A stretch of DNA of 64,000 nt, taken from NCBI GenBank assembly GCA_023384675.1, contig JAHDVK010000024.1, positions 1-64,000 of the forward strand. The letters run 5' to 3'. Numbering within the stretch: the first letter of the stretch is position 1; each line of letters begins with the position of its first letter. Shown piece after piece: positions 54,510 through 63,512 of this stretch. Position numbers and translations under genes: made by a program. Source of the stretch: Bryobacteraceae bacterium (lineage in GTDB: Bacteria; Acidobacteriota; Terriglobia; Bryobacterales; Bryobacteraceae). The notes under the pieces were generated by a model, which was given only the letters and a program-made list of their open reading frames with translations, was not told where the DNA came from and ran no database searches.

Positions 54510-55666
54510 CAGCCACCACTCCAAGTCCGCGAACGAGCCGGTCTCCGCTGACGGTTGAGAGGATTGGCGATGCCTCGGATTTCGCCGCCCTCCGAGACGA
54601 TTGGCGTCAGCTAATTCAGACCAGCAACGCGGACAACCTCTTTCTGACGTGGGAGTGGCTCTGGACCTGGTGGAAGCATCAGGCCTGGGATCGGCAACTC
54701 TGCATCCTGGCTGTCCGTTCCGGGAAGTCGCTGGTTGGTCTGGCGCCTTGCTGCTTGCGTTCTCCGAGTCTGTCGAACGGGCGTCCGTTGCCTTCGTTGG
54801 AGTTCCTGGGAACAGGCAGCGTCGGATCGGACTATCTGGACATCATTGCCGGACGAGGCTTCGAGGAGGAATCGGCACGGGCCATCGTTTCGCATCTCGC
54901 CACCAAGCGCCTGATGCTGAGGTGGACGCAGCTCAAACGGGGCACAAGCCTGGCGGCTCACGTCGTTTCGGCCTTGGATGCGCTGGGTTGGCACACTGCG
55001 GAGACGGCGACAAATGTCTGCCCCTTCATTCCGCTCGCGGGCAGGACATGGGAATCCTATGTCGCTTCGCTGAGCGCGGACCAGCGGTATAACTACCATC
55101 GGAAGTGGAGGCGGCTCGAGCGGGATTGCGTCGTGCGCCTGGATCTGGTGAAGACGGCTGCCGAATGCCGAGAGTCGATCGACCTCTTCATTGCGCTGCA
55201 CAATCATCGCTGGCGGGAACGGGGCGGCTCGGACGCTTTCCACACGCCCGCCTTGGTCGAATTTCATCGGGACTTGAGCAATCTCGCACTGGCTCGTGGC
55301 TGGCTGCGGCTGTATGTTCTGCGGCTGGATGGGAAGCCAGCGGCGGGGCTGTACGGATTCTTCTATCGCCGGGTCTTTTACTTTTACCAATCAGGCTTTG
55401 CCGCGGCATACCGCAAACAGAGTGTCGGCCTGATCACGATGGGTATGGCGATCAGGGGCGCGATCGAAGAAGGGGCGGAGGAGTTCGATCTCTTGCACGG
55501 CAGCGAAGAGTACAAATCGCACTGGAGTCGCGACAGCCGCGAGTTGAGCAGGTTGGAGGCGTACCCGCCGGGATGCCTGGGGCGGCTCTGCCAATCCGCA
55601 GTGGACCTGGGACGCGCCTCCATGAAAGCCGCACGGCGAGTGCTGCCGAAAGGTGTGTTCGCATGA
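54506..55666 (+). CDS. CelD/BcsL-like GNAT-fold acyltransferase (second copy)
   Basis: The 386-residue protein is of the same group as the enzyme at 52165, with LFLTWEWLWTWWKHQ (about 45-59), YNYHRKWRRLER and PAAGLYGFFYRRVFYFYQSGFAAAYRKQSVGLI near the C-terminus. The two copies are only distantly alike, so they probably modify different positions or use different acyl donors. An ATGA overlap joins it to the DegT and deacetylase genes on either side. Confidence 0.75.
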   Translation: MTATTPSPRTSRSPLTVERIGDASDFAALRDDWRQLIQTSNADNLFLTWEWLWTWWKHQAWDRQLCILAVRSGKSLVGLAPCCLRSPSLSNGRPLPSLEFLGTGSVGSDYLDIIAGRGFEEESARAIVSHLATKRLMLRWTQLKRGTSLAAHVVSALDALGWHTAETATNVCPFIPLAGRTWESYVASLSADQRYNYHRKWRRLERDCVVRLDLVKTAAECRESIDLFIALHNHRWRERGGSDAFHTPALVEFHRDLSNLALARGWLRLYVLRLDGKPAAGLYGFFYRRVFYFYQSGFAAAYRKQSVGLITMGMAIRGAIEEGAEEFDLLHGSEEYKSHWSRDSRELSRLEAYPPGCLGRLCQSAVDLGRASMKAARRVLPKGVFA

Positions 55667-56700
55667 TTCGAAGTTGGATGAAGACCGGTGCCGCCCGTTT
55701 CATGAACCAGACGGGTGTCGGTGCTCTGATCAGTTCATGGGCCGGGGCGAAGGGAGTCCCGTTCGTGGCCAACTACCACCGGGTCGTGGAGAACTTTGAG
55801 GAGAGCGCCAAGAATTCCATTCCCTCAATGCTGGTGAGCCGGAGCATGCTGGAACAGCATCTGGATTGGATCGGCCGCCGATTCCGGTTCGTTTCTCTGG
55901 ATGAACTGGGGGAGCGGATCGGGAATAAGGACGGCCGCGGGGACCCGGTTGCCGCGGTCACGTTTGACGACGGCTATCGCGATTTCTATGATCACGCCCT
56001 GCCTCTGCTCAAGCAGAAAGGCGTTCCCGCCGCGGTCTTCGTCGTGACCGATCTGGTGGGAACCATGCGTCTGCAATTGCACGACAAGCTCTATCTGTTG
56101 CTCTCCCATCGCTTCAGGCCCAACAGTGGTGCGCCCACTCCTTTTCAGGCCACCCGGGCGCTGCTTGAGAATCTGACCCGGGCTGACCTCGAGAATCTCA
56201 CCCGGGCACTTGAGGCAGACGTTTCAATTTCAGAGGACGTGCTGCAGCCTTTCCATTCGCTCACCTGGGAAATGCTCGGTGAGATCCACCGGGCCGGCAT
56301 GACCGTGGGTTCCCACGGCCAGTCACATGCGCTGATGACCAACGAAAGCAGACAGCAGGTGATGAGGGAAGCGGCTGTATCACGATCCGAGCTCGAAGCT
56401 CGACTCGGGACGGTCGTCCAACATTTTGCCTATCCCGGTGGATGTTTTGATGATGCCGCAGTGGAAGCCGTGGCGGCCGCTGGGTACCGCTTCGCGTACA
56501 CCACCTGTGGCCACCAGCATGCCTCGCTGCCCCGGCTCACAATCCCGCGCTCAGTGTTTTGGCAGAACTCAAGCTCTGATTCTCACGGAAGGTTTTCCGG
56601 AGCTGTCCTGAATTGTCAGATCAATCACGCTTTTTCGCTGTTGAGCGGTTGCCGTCAACGCCACGGTACAGGCCGGGAACATGAACACGGCCGGGTATAG
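55663..56700 (+). CDS. Polysaccharide deacetylase (NodB family)
   Basis: The 345-residue enzyme would remove N- or O-acetyl groups from the glycan. The metal-dependent NodB motifs are TFDDGYRDFYD (about 102-112), SHGQSHALM (the His pair) and FAYPGGCFDD. It lacks an obvious signal peptide, so it may act in the cytoplasm or on a lipid-linked intermediate; some exosortase-cluster deacetylases are alike. It begins in the ATGA of the previous gene and its end overlaps the next gene by 20 bases. Confidence 0.85.
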   Translation: MIRSWMKTGAARFMNQTGVGALISSWAGAKGVPFVANYHRVVENFEESAKNSIPSMLVSRSMLEQHLDWIGRRFRFVSLDELGERIGNKDGRGDPVAAVTFDDGYRDFYDHALPLLKQKGVPAAVFVVTDLVGTMRLQLHDKLYLLLSHRFRPNSGAPTPFQATRALLENLTRADLENLTRALEADVSISEDVLQPFHSLTWEMLGEIHRAGMTVGSHGQSHALMTNESRQQVMREAAVSRSELEARLGTVVQHFAYPGGCFDDAAVEAVAAAGYRFAYTTCGHQHASLPRLTIPRSVFWQNSSSDSHGRFSGAVLNCQINHAFSLLSGCRQRHGTGREHEHGRV

Positions 56701-57919
56701 CGCTTCACAGATTCGCTTCTCCGAGGCGAACAACACAGTCAGCAGGGCTCCGGCCTCCTACTGGCTGCTCCTGGCATTTCTGTTCCTGCTTTACGCAAAT
56801 CTGCCATTGGTGTTCCCTGCTCTCGATGCCGTGCGTCCTGCACAGGCCGTTGCGGGACTCGCGCTGGTCATGCTGCTCGCGGAGTGGACCTTCTCGCGGA
56901 AGCGCTTCGTCTTTGCCTACCCGGAGGCGCTTCTGCTCCTTGCCTTCCTCGGTGCGGCAGTGATGTCATCGCTGACCGCGCTGTGGCCTCGTTTCGCGGT
57001 CGAATCCGTCGCCGACCTGGCTAAGATGACCGTCGTGTTCTTTTTCATTCTGAATTGCGTAAATACGGAAAGCCGGCTCCGAGGAGTGATGTGGACCCTG
57101 GTCATTGGCGGCTTGCTGCCGGCGGCCGGCGCGTTGAGGAACTACGCGCAGGGGAACCTCGTTGAAGGCCGCGCAGCCTGGATCGGAACCTTCGCCAATC
57201 CCAACGAACTGGCCTACAGCCTGGTGATCCTGCTGCCTCTTGCCGCATTCCTGGCAACCGGTCTGAGTCTGCTGCCGCGTCTGGCCTTGCTGGGGGTGGC
57301 GCTCATCTACGTTGGAGCGATCATGGTCTCCTTCTCGCGGGGGGGCCTGCTGGGATTGGCGGCGGTGATGGCATTCTGCGCCTGGCGCAAACGAAGTGTC
57401 GTCCTTCGGGGGCTGATGGTGCTGCTGGTGGTGGCGGGACTGTCCTTTGCCGGGCGGTTCTGGTCACGGGGAGAGGACTTTCAGAACCTGAGCGCTGATG
57501 TCAGCTTTCAGCAGCGTTTGGCAACATCGCAAGCCGGCTTGGCCATGTTCTTCGATCATCCGCTGTTCGGGGTTGGGCTCGGATGTTCGGTGGTCGCCTG
57601 GCCGCTCTATGCCCCAGAAGGCCTCTATACGCGAGGAGCTCTGGTGACTCACAACACGTTCATTCAGGCCATGAGCGAGACGGGAATCATCGGATTTGCA
57701 CCGTTCATGCTGTTTGTCGGCTTCGGACTTTACTACGTGCGCAGACAGGCCCGAGATTGTTCGCAGCCGGGCTTGGCTAATCTGAGCTCCGGGATCGAGA
57801 TCGCCCTTTGGGGCTTTCTGGTCTGCGGGATGTCCGGGGGCTACGTGCTGACCTGGTATCCCTACATCCTGCTGGGTATGGCGGCATCGGCAAGGCAGAT
57901 CGGGAGACTGAGCCGATGA
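56681..57919 (+). CDS. O-antigen ligase/polymerase (Wzy_C-like) membrane protein
   Basis: The 412-residue protein has about ten to twelve membrane helices and the Wzy_C/O-antigen ligase region (IMVSFSRGGLLGLAAVMAFCAWRKRS) plus a large periplasmic loop (about 265-325, with RLATSQAGLAMFFDHPLFGVGLG and VTHNTFIQAMSETGIIG). It would polymerise or transfer lipid-linked repeat units on the periplasmic side. Its gene overlaps both neighbours. Confidence 0.85.
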   Translation: MNTAGYSASQIRFSEANNTVSRAPASYWLLLAFLFLLYANLPLVFPALDAVRPAQAVAGLALVMLLAEWTFSRKRFVFAYPEALLLLAFLGAAVMSSLTALWPRFAVESVADLAKMTVVFFFILNCVNTESRLRGVMWTLVIGGLLPAAGALRNYAQGNLVEGRAAWIGTFANPNELAYSLVILLPLAAFLATGLSLLPRLALLGVALIYVGAIMVSFSRGGLLGLAAVMAFCAWRKRSVVLRGLMVLLVVAGLSFAGRFWSRGEDFQNLSADVSFQQRLATSQAGLAMFFDHPLFGVGLGCSVVAWPLYAPEGLYTRGALVTHNTFIQAMSETGIIGFAPFMLFVGFGLYYVRRQARDCSQPGLANLSSGIEIALWGFLVCGMSGGYVLTWYPYILLGMAASARQIGRLSR

Positions 57920-59442
57920 CGGCCACCGCGACCAACCCGGCCCAAAAAGTCGAGTCGGTCTTCAGGCCCGCCCTGCTATTGATGTCAGGACGGATGTTGG
58001 CATTCGTGGCAACCTTCTTTATCCCGGTGGTTCTGACGCGGGTGTTTGACACAGCCCAGTTCGGCACTTACAAACAGCTCTTCCTGGTGTATGCGAGCGC
58101 CTATTATATTGCTCAACTGGGGATGGCCTCGAGTTTATACTATTTCCTGCCCGCGGCAGCCCACGAAGCCGGCCGATTCGTTGCGAACTCGATGTTATTT
58201 CTCGGTGCGGCGGGTCTCGTCTGCATGGGGCTCCTCGTGGGGGCAGCGCCCAGGCTCGCAGTCTGGCTGAGCAACAGCGAACTGGCCGTCTACATCCCAT
58301 GGATCGGTGTGTACCTGTTCCTCATGTTGTTGTCATCAACGCTCGAAACGGTTCTGATCTCGCGCAGGCAATATCGCACAGCATCGGCATCCTATGCCCT
58401 CTCGGACCTCGCTCGGGCCGCCGCTTTTACTCTTCCCGTCCTTCTATTTCGGGAGTTGGCTTGGCTGCTCAAGGGAGCCGTATTGGTAGCAGTTCTGCGC
58501 CTGGCTGTAACGCTCCTCTATTTCCGTAAGGAGTTTCCTGGGAGATTCACCACTGACAGGGTGTTATTCAGAACTCAATTGAAATACGCATTGCCGTTCG
58601 CGGCGGCGGTCTTCCTCGAGATCGTGCAGGCGAGCCTTCCTCAGTACGCAGTGTCGTATCTGTTTGATCCGGCCACGTTCGCAATCTTCGCGGTAGGCTG
58701 CCTGCAGATTCCATTGGTCGACTTTGCCGCTTCGCCGACAAGCGACGTGATGATGGTCAAAATGCAGGGTATCCTCGCGGAAGGGAGGAAGCCGGCTGCC
58801 GTGGGGATCTGGCACGACGCGACGTGGAAGCTCGCGTTGCTGTTCTTCCCCCTGACGGCGCTTTGTGTGCTGGGGGCCCAACCGATCATTCTGCTTCTGT
58901 TCACGGAGAAATATGCCGCCAGCGTCCCTATCTTCATGGCGTGGTCGATGATCATCCTGCTGGCGACATTCCAGGTGGACGGGGTGCTGCGGGTGTTTGC
59001 TCAAACGAGGTTCCTTCTGGCCCTAAACATAATGCGCCTGGTGATAATTGCTGGGTTGCTAAAGTGGTCGCTGACAGAATTTGGCCTCCTCGGTCCAGTT
59101 TTCGTGGTCGCGTTGGCGAATGTGGCATTCAAGACGGCGGCGCTGATCCGGATCAAGCGCCTGTTTAATGTCAGCTGCAGTGAGCTGCTTCCGTGGGCCC
59201 GTCTGGCCGCCCTGCTGATCGTCGCGATCGCCGCCGGGACGGCGGCATGGGTGGTGAAATCGCAATTATCGGTGGCGCCGGTTATGCTGCTGCTCGCCAT
59301 GGGACTGGCCTACGCCCCGATCTACGCCACGCTAGTGTGGCGCTTCAACTTACTCAGCTCCGGCGAAAAGCAGGGGCTTGCCAGTTGGGCCCGCAGACTT
59401 CAAACCACCGCAACCGGCGCTTTTCACTTCGGAAAAAGATAG
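57916..59442 (+). CDS. Wzx-like polysaccharide flippase (MOP superfamily)
   Basis: The 508-residue inner-membrane protein has 12-14 predicted helices, beginning PALLLMSGRMLAFVATFFIPVVLTRVF, and flips undecaprenyl-linked repeat units. Family features are QFGTYKQLFLVYASAYYIAQLG and the central FAAAVFLEIVQASLPQYAVS. The ATGA overlap with the ligase gene sets the start at 57916; an upstream frame from 57808 is inside the ligase gene. Confidence 0.9.
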   Translation: MTATATNPAQKVESVFRPALLLMSGRMLAFVATFFIPVVLTRVFDTAQFGTYKQLFLVYASAYYIAQLGMASSLYYFLPAAAHEAGRFVANSMLFLGAAGLVCMGLLVGAAPRLAVWLSNSELAVYIPWIGVYLFLMLLSSTLETVLISRRQYRTASASYALSDLARAAAFTLPVLLFRELAWLLKGAVLVAVLRLAVTLLYFRKEFPGRFTTDRVLFRTQLKYALPFAAAVFLEIVQASLPQYAVSYLFDPATFAIFAVGCLQIPLVDFAASPTSDVMMVKMQGILAEGRKPAAVGIWHDATWKLALLFFPLTALCVLGAQPIILLLFTEKYAASVPIFMAWSMIILLATFQVDGVLRVFAQTRFLLALNIMRLVIIAGLLKWSLTEFGLLGPVFVVALANVAFKTAALIRIKRLFNVSCSELLPWARLAALLIVAIAAGTAAWVVKSQLSVAPVMLLLAMGLAYAPIYATLVWRFNLLSSGEKQGLASWARRLQTTATGAFHFGKR

Positions 59443-59455
59443 GAGTAGACCACAT

Positions 59456-61381
59456 ATGTGCGGAATTGCTGGCATCGCTAGTCTCGGAGGTGGCCCTGTT
59501 CTCGAACAGGAGTTACGGGATATGTGTGCGGCGATCGTCCACCGCGGTCCTGATGATGAAGGCTTCTACTTCGGGACAGGCGTGGGGCTCGGGATGCGGC
59601 GCTTGAGCATTATCGACATTGACTCAGGCCGCCAACCGATTTCCAACGAGGATGGTTCCATCTGGGTTGTGTTTAACGGCGAAATCTACAACTTCCAGGA
59701 GTTGCGCCAACAACTACGCAGCCGCGGACACGTCTTCCGGACGCGAAGTGATACCGAAACAATCGTCCACCTGTATGAGGAATTCGGGAATAGCTGCGTG
59801 GAACACCTGCGCGGCATGTTTGCTTTCGCCATCTGGGACGAACGCCTCCGAAGGCTGTTCGTTGGCCGCGACCGGCTGGGCATCAAGCCGCTCTTCTACT
59901 GTGAGACCGGTGGCCGGTTCATCTTCGCATCCGAGATGAAGTGCATCCTGCAACTGCCCGAGGTCAGCCGCAATCTTAAATGGGGCGCGATGTCGCATTT
60001 GTTTGCGTACCTGTCCACGCCGCCCCAGGACTCGATCATCGAGGGCGTTCACAAACTGGAGCCCGGGCATTGGTTGACCGCTTCGCCCGGCCAAGCCCCT
60101 GTGATTCAACGCTATTGGGACTTGAACTTCGAGCCGGACCATGGAAAGGACGAGAACTACTTTGTCGAAAGTGTGCGCGGGCTGATAGAGGAGTCGGTAC
60201 GGCTGCACATGGTGAGCGACGTTCCCATCGGTGCGTTTCTGAGTGGTGGGCTGGACTCCAGTTCGATAGTTGCAGCGGCTGCGCGGCTCAATCAGGAGCC
60301 GATCCAGACGTTTTCCATTGGCTTTAGCGAACCAGACTTCAACGAATTGGATCACGCTCGCCTGGTCTCAACGATGTACGGGACAGATCATCACGAACTG
60401 ACCCTGGGACCGGGTGCACTCGATGATCTGGAGGACTTGGCCTGGTACCTGGACGAGCCGTTTGGCGATTCATCAGCCATCCCGACCTACATGGTCTCTA
60501 GGCTGGCCTCAGAGAGAGTAAAGGTCGTGCTGTCCGGTGATGGTGGGGATGAATTGTTTGCCGGTTACGACAAGTACCTCGTCGAAAAGCGGGAGAGAAA
60601 ACGCTTCCCCCTGCCTCGGCCAGCCCTGCGGGCGCTCCGGGCCATCGGCCGTTCCATGCCCAGCGGTATGCGAGGACGAAACTTTATACGGCACAGGTCA
60701 CTGACGGGCGCCGAACGTTACCTCGACGCAATGACTCTATTCCGGCGCGACGACATGAAGGAGCTGTTTCGGCCCGAGGTCTTCGAAATGCTCGCCCCGT
60801 ACGAACCGTGGCGGGCCAAAGCCGCCTATCTTGAATCCGGCGATCGCAACTGGCTCTCGAACTTGCAGGGTCTCGACGTGAAGAACTATCTGCCCCTGGA
60901 TATTCTGACGAAAGTCGACCGCATGAGCATGGCCCACTCCATCGAGACGCGCGTGCCGCTGCTCGATCACAAGCTTGTGGAGTTCGCGGCGACGATTCCC
61001 GCAGAGATGAATCTGCGTGGGGGAACCACCAAGAACGTGCTGAAGAAAGCGATGAAGGGCATTCTGCCGGAACGGATCATCCATCGGCCGAAACAGGGGT
61101 TCGCCATCCCTCTGGGGTACTGGTTCCGCGGCAAGCTCGGTCCGTATGTCCGCGGACTGTTGCTCGGAGAAAACGCCAGGAGGCGCGGGTTCTTCAATCA
61201 CCGCTACATCGAGAGCCTCGTGGCTCAACATGAGAGCGGACGAAGCTTGGACTTGCAGCTCTGGACGCTGATGTCGTTCGAACTGTGGGCCAGGGTCTTC
61301 CTGGATCAGGGTGCCCGGGGCCATGCCCGCCGGGCGGCCAGAACGGTTGAATCATGGAGCCGAACAGAATCAACCTGCTGA
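59456..61381 (+). CDS. Asparagine synthase-type amidotransferase
   Basis: The 641-residue protein has an N-terminal glutaminase domain with the nucleophile Cys2 (MCGIAGI), RRLSIIDIDSG and VFNGEIYNF, and a C-terminal ATP-pyrophosphatase domain with GAFLSGGLDSSSI, LSGDGGDELFAGYDKY and DKVDRMSM-like TKVDRMSMAHSIETRVPLLD. It would amidate a carboxyl group, either aspartate or, as in exosortase-type clusters, a uronic acid or other polysaccharide component. The polysaccharide role is inference from context. Confidence 0.88.
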   Translation: MCGIAGIASLGGGPVLEQELRDMCAAIVHRGPDDEGFYFGTGVGLGMRRLSIIDIDSGRQPISNEDGSIWVVFNGEIYNFQELRQQLRSRGHVFRTRSDTETIVHLYEEFGNSCVEHLRGMFAFAIWDERLRRLFVGRDRLGIKPLFYCETGGRFIFASEMKCILQLPEVSRNLKWGAMSHLFAYLSTPPQDSIIEGVHKLEPGHWLTASPGQAPVIQRYWDLNFEPDHGKDENYFVESVRGLIEESVRLHMVSDVPIGAFLSGGLDSSSIVAAAARLNQEPIQTFSIGFSEPDFNELDHARLVSTMYGTDHHELTLGPGALDDLEDLAWYLDEPFGDSSAIPTYMVSRLASERVKVVLSGDGGDELFAGYDKYLVEKRERKRFPLPRPALRALRAIGRSMPSGMRGRNFIRHRSLTGAERYLDAMTLFRRDDMKELFRPEVFEMLAPYEPWRAKAAYLESGDRNWLSNLQGLDVKNYLPLDILTKVDRMSMAHSIETRVPLLDHKLVEFAATIPAEMNLRGGTTKNVLKKAMKGILPERIIHRPKQGFAIPLGYWFRGKLGPYVRGLLLGENARRRGFFNHRYIESLVAQHESGRSLDLQLWTLMSFELWARVFLDQGARGHARRAARTVESWSRTESTC

Positions 61382-62490
61382 ATGTCCTCACCAGCTTCCA
61401 GCTTGGCGGAACGGAGCGTCAGGTGACGAACCTCGCCGTCCGGGTAGATCCCTCAAAGTTCTCCCTCCATCTCGCCTGCCTACGGTATTTCGGCGAACTG
61501 CTGGCAGAGGTGGAGCGCTTGCCCGTGCCCCGCCCTGAGTTCCGGATCGGCAGGCTTTATTCGCCCATGACAGTCTGGCAGGCGGTTCGGCTCGCCCGGT
61601 ACATAAGAGCGAACCGGATTCAGATTGTTCACAGCTACGGGTACTATCCCAATGTCTTCACTGTCCCCATTGCCAAGTTGATGGGATCGCCGATCGTGAT
61701 GGCTTCGATCAGGGACACTGGCAATCTGTTGACCCCCATGCAGAGCTGGCTGCAGAAATTGGTCTGCCGGCTGGCCGACTGTGTCCTGGTGAACGCCGAA
61801 GCCATCAGAGTGAACCTGCTTGAGCAGGGCTATGATCCGAGCAAGATTGTCGTCATCCGGAACGGAACCGCAATGGCAACCTTCTCCAAGAAAGAGCGGA
61901 ACGCGGCGCTCCGGCACGAGCTGGGATTACCCTTGTCCGCCCGATTGATCGCGGTGTTCTCACGCCTCAACCAGATGAAGGGCGTCCACTATTTTCTGGA
62001 GGCGGCATGTGTGCTCGCCGGGAGATACGATGACGTGTACTTCCTTATAGTCGGCGACGGGGGTAGCAGGAAAGGGTTGGAGGAACAAGCCGGCCGTCTC
62101 GGGTTGAGTGAACGGGTCGTATTTACTGGTTTCCGAACCGATGTTCCGGACCTCCTGTCGGAAGCTACGATTTCGGTGCTCCCGTCATTGAGTGAAGGCA
62201 CCTCGAATACGCTGCTTGAGTCGATGGCCACCGGCGTACCCGTAATTGCCACGCGGGTAGGCGGTAATCTTGAGGTCGTCGAAGACCGGATCAGCGGCTT
62301 GCTGGTGCCGCCGAGGGATTCAGCGGCGCTCGCTGCCGCCATGGGCGAGCTGCTGGAGGATCCAGACCTTGCCTCGAGGCTCGGGCAGGCCGGCGTACGG
62401 CGAGTCTCCGAACTCTACTCCATCTCCAGCGCGGTCCAGGCGACGGAAAGACTCTACCAGCGATTGGTCGAGGTCAAAGGCCGGGCATGA
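61354..62490 (+). CDS. GT4 glycosyltransferase
   Basis: The 378-residue GT-B enzyme begins NRINLLNVLTSFQLGGTERQVTNLAV and has the donor-site segment LPSLSEGTSNTLLESMATGVPVIATRVGG with the E-x7-E motif. It would add a sugar to the lipid-linked unit. The start overlaps the amidotransferase gene by 28 bases. Donor and linkage are unknown. Confidence 0.88.
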   Translation: MEPNRINLLNVLTSFQLGGTERQVTNLAVRVDPSKFSLHLACLRYFGELLAEVERLPVPRPEFRIGRLYSPMTVWQAVRLARYIRANRIQIVHSYGYYPNVFTVPIAKLMGSPIVMASIRDTGNLLTPMQSWLQKLVCRLADCVLVNAEAIRVNLLEQGYDPSKIVVIRNGTAMATFSKKERNAALRHELGLPLSARLIAVFSRLNQMKGVHYFLEAACVLAGRYDDVYFLIVGDGGSRKGLEEQAGRLGLSERVVFTGFRTDVPDLLSEATISVLPSLSEGTSNTLLESMATGVPVIATRVGGNLEVVEDRISGLLVPPRDSAALAAAMGELLEDPDLASRLGQAGVRRVSELYSISSAVQATERLYQRLVEVKGRA

Positions 62491-63512
62491 GAATCCTGTT
62501 GATAGGTCCACATCCACCACCGCACGGTGGGATCTCGGTGCATGTCGCGGGAGTCTACCGGCAACTGCTGGCCGCTGGAGCGGCATGCCGCCTGCTGGAT
62601 ATGAGCCGGGTTCGTCCCGGCTTCGTTTTCGGTTGGACGGTGGTTCGCCACGCCTTGCGCGGCTGGACACTCCACCTCCACACCAACGGGCACAATACGA
62701 AGAGTTGGCTGCTGGCGCTGGCATGTGGGGTGGCCGGACAGTTCCGTGGCGGCTCCCTATTGACCCTGCATTCCGGGATGACTCCTGGTTATCTGGGCAC
62801 GGCGCCTCCCGGGCGCCGGAATTTGGCAGCCTTCACCTGTTCGCTCTACCGGCAGGTGATCTGTGTGAACCGGGAGATCCGAAAAGCCCTTCTGACTTGT
62901 GGCCTCGCGTCAGAGCGCATCAAGGTTTTGCCCGCCTTTCTTGGTGCAGAACCGTCCGTTCTGGCATCCGAACCGGGACTTCAACGCTGGATCGAGCAGC
63001 GCCGGCCGCTTTTGTCCACCGTGCTGTTCTTTCGTCCGGAATATGGCTTCGAGTTTCTGGTCGCCGTGCTCACGCGCTTGAGCCGCACTCATCCTTCGTT
63101 TGGCTGCCTGGTAATGGGCAGTGGTGAGCAAATGGAGGAAGCCAAGGGTCGAATCAAGGCAGCGGGCCTTGAAGAAAACATCCTCCTGCTTGGCGATGTG
63201 GAACACGACAAATGCCTGGCGCTCATGTCGCTTTGCGACGTTTTTCTTCGCCCCACGCTCGCCGACGGTGATGCGATTTCGGTTCGCGAGGCCTTGTCTC
63301 TCGGCATTCCGGTCGTGGCCAGCCGGGTCGGAACCCGGCCGGCGGGCACGATTCTCTTCCCCCGGGGGGATGTGGAGGGAATGTTTGCGGCAATTCGGCG
63401 GGGGCTCACGCAAGGCCGCGGCGATTGTTCGCCTTCGCCGGACTGCATGGGCCGGTTGGTGAAGATCTACGAGCAGGTGGGTGACGCCGAAGGTACAACA
63501 TGTCTTCACTGA
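62487..63512 (+). CDS. GT4 glycosyltransferase
   Basis: The 341-residue protein starts MRILLIGPHPPPHGGISVHVAGVYRQLL and has the C-terminal LRPTLADGDAISVREALSLGIPVVASRVGTRP, a GT4 donor-site region. The family is clear although the middle is short. ATGA overlap with the previous gene and 13-base overlap with the next show coupled translation. Confidence 0.83.
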   Translation: MRILLIGPHPPPHGGISVHVAGVYRQLLAAGAACRLLDMSRVRPGFVFGWTVVRHALRGWTLHLHTNGHNTKSWLLALACGVAGQFRGGSLLTLHSGMTPGYLGTAPPGRRNLAAFTCSLYRQVICVNREIRKALLTCGLASERIKVLPAFLGAEPSVLASEPGLQRWIEQRRPLLSTVLFFRPEYGFEFLVAVLTRLSRTHPSFGCLVMGSGEQMEEAKGRIKAAGLEENILLLGDVEHDKCLALMSLCDVFLRPTLADGDAISVREALSLGIPVVASRVGTRPAGTILFPRGDVEGMFAAIRRGLTQGRGDCSPSPDCMGRLVKIYEQVGDAEGTTCLH

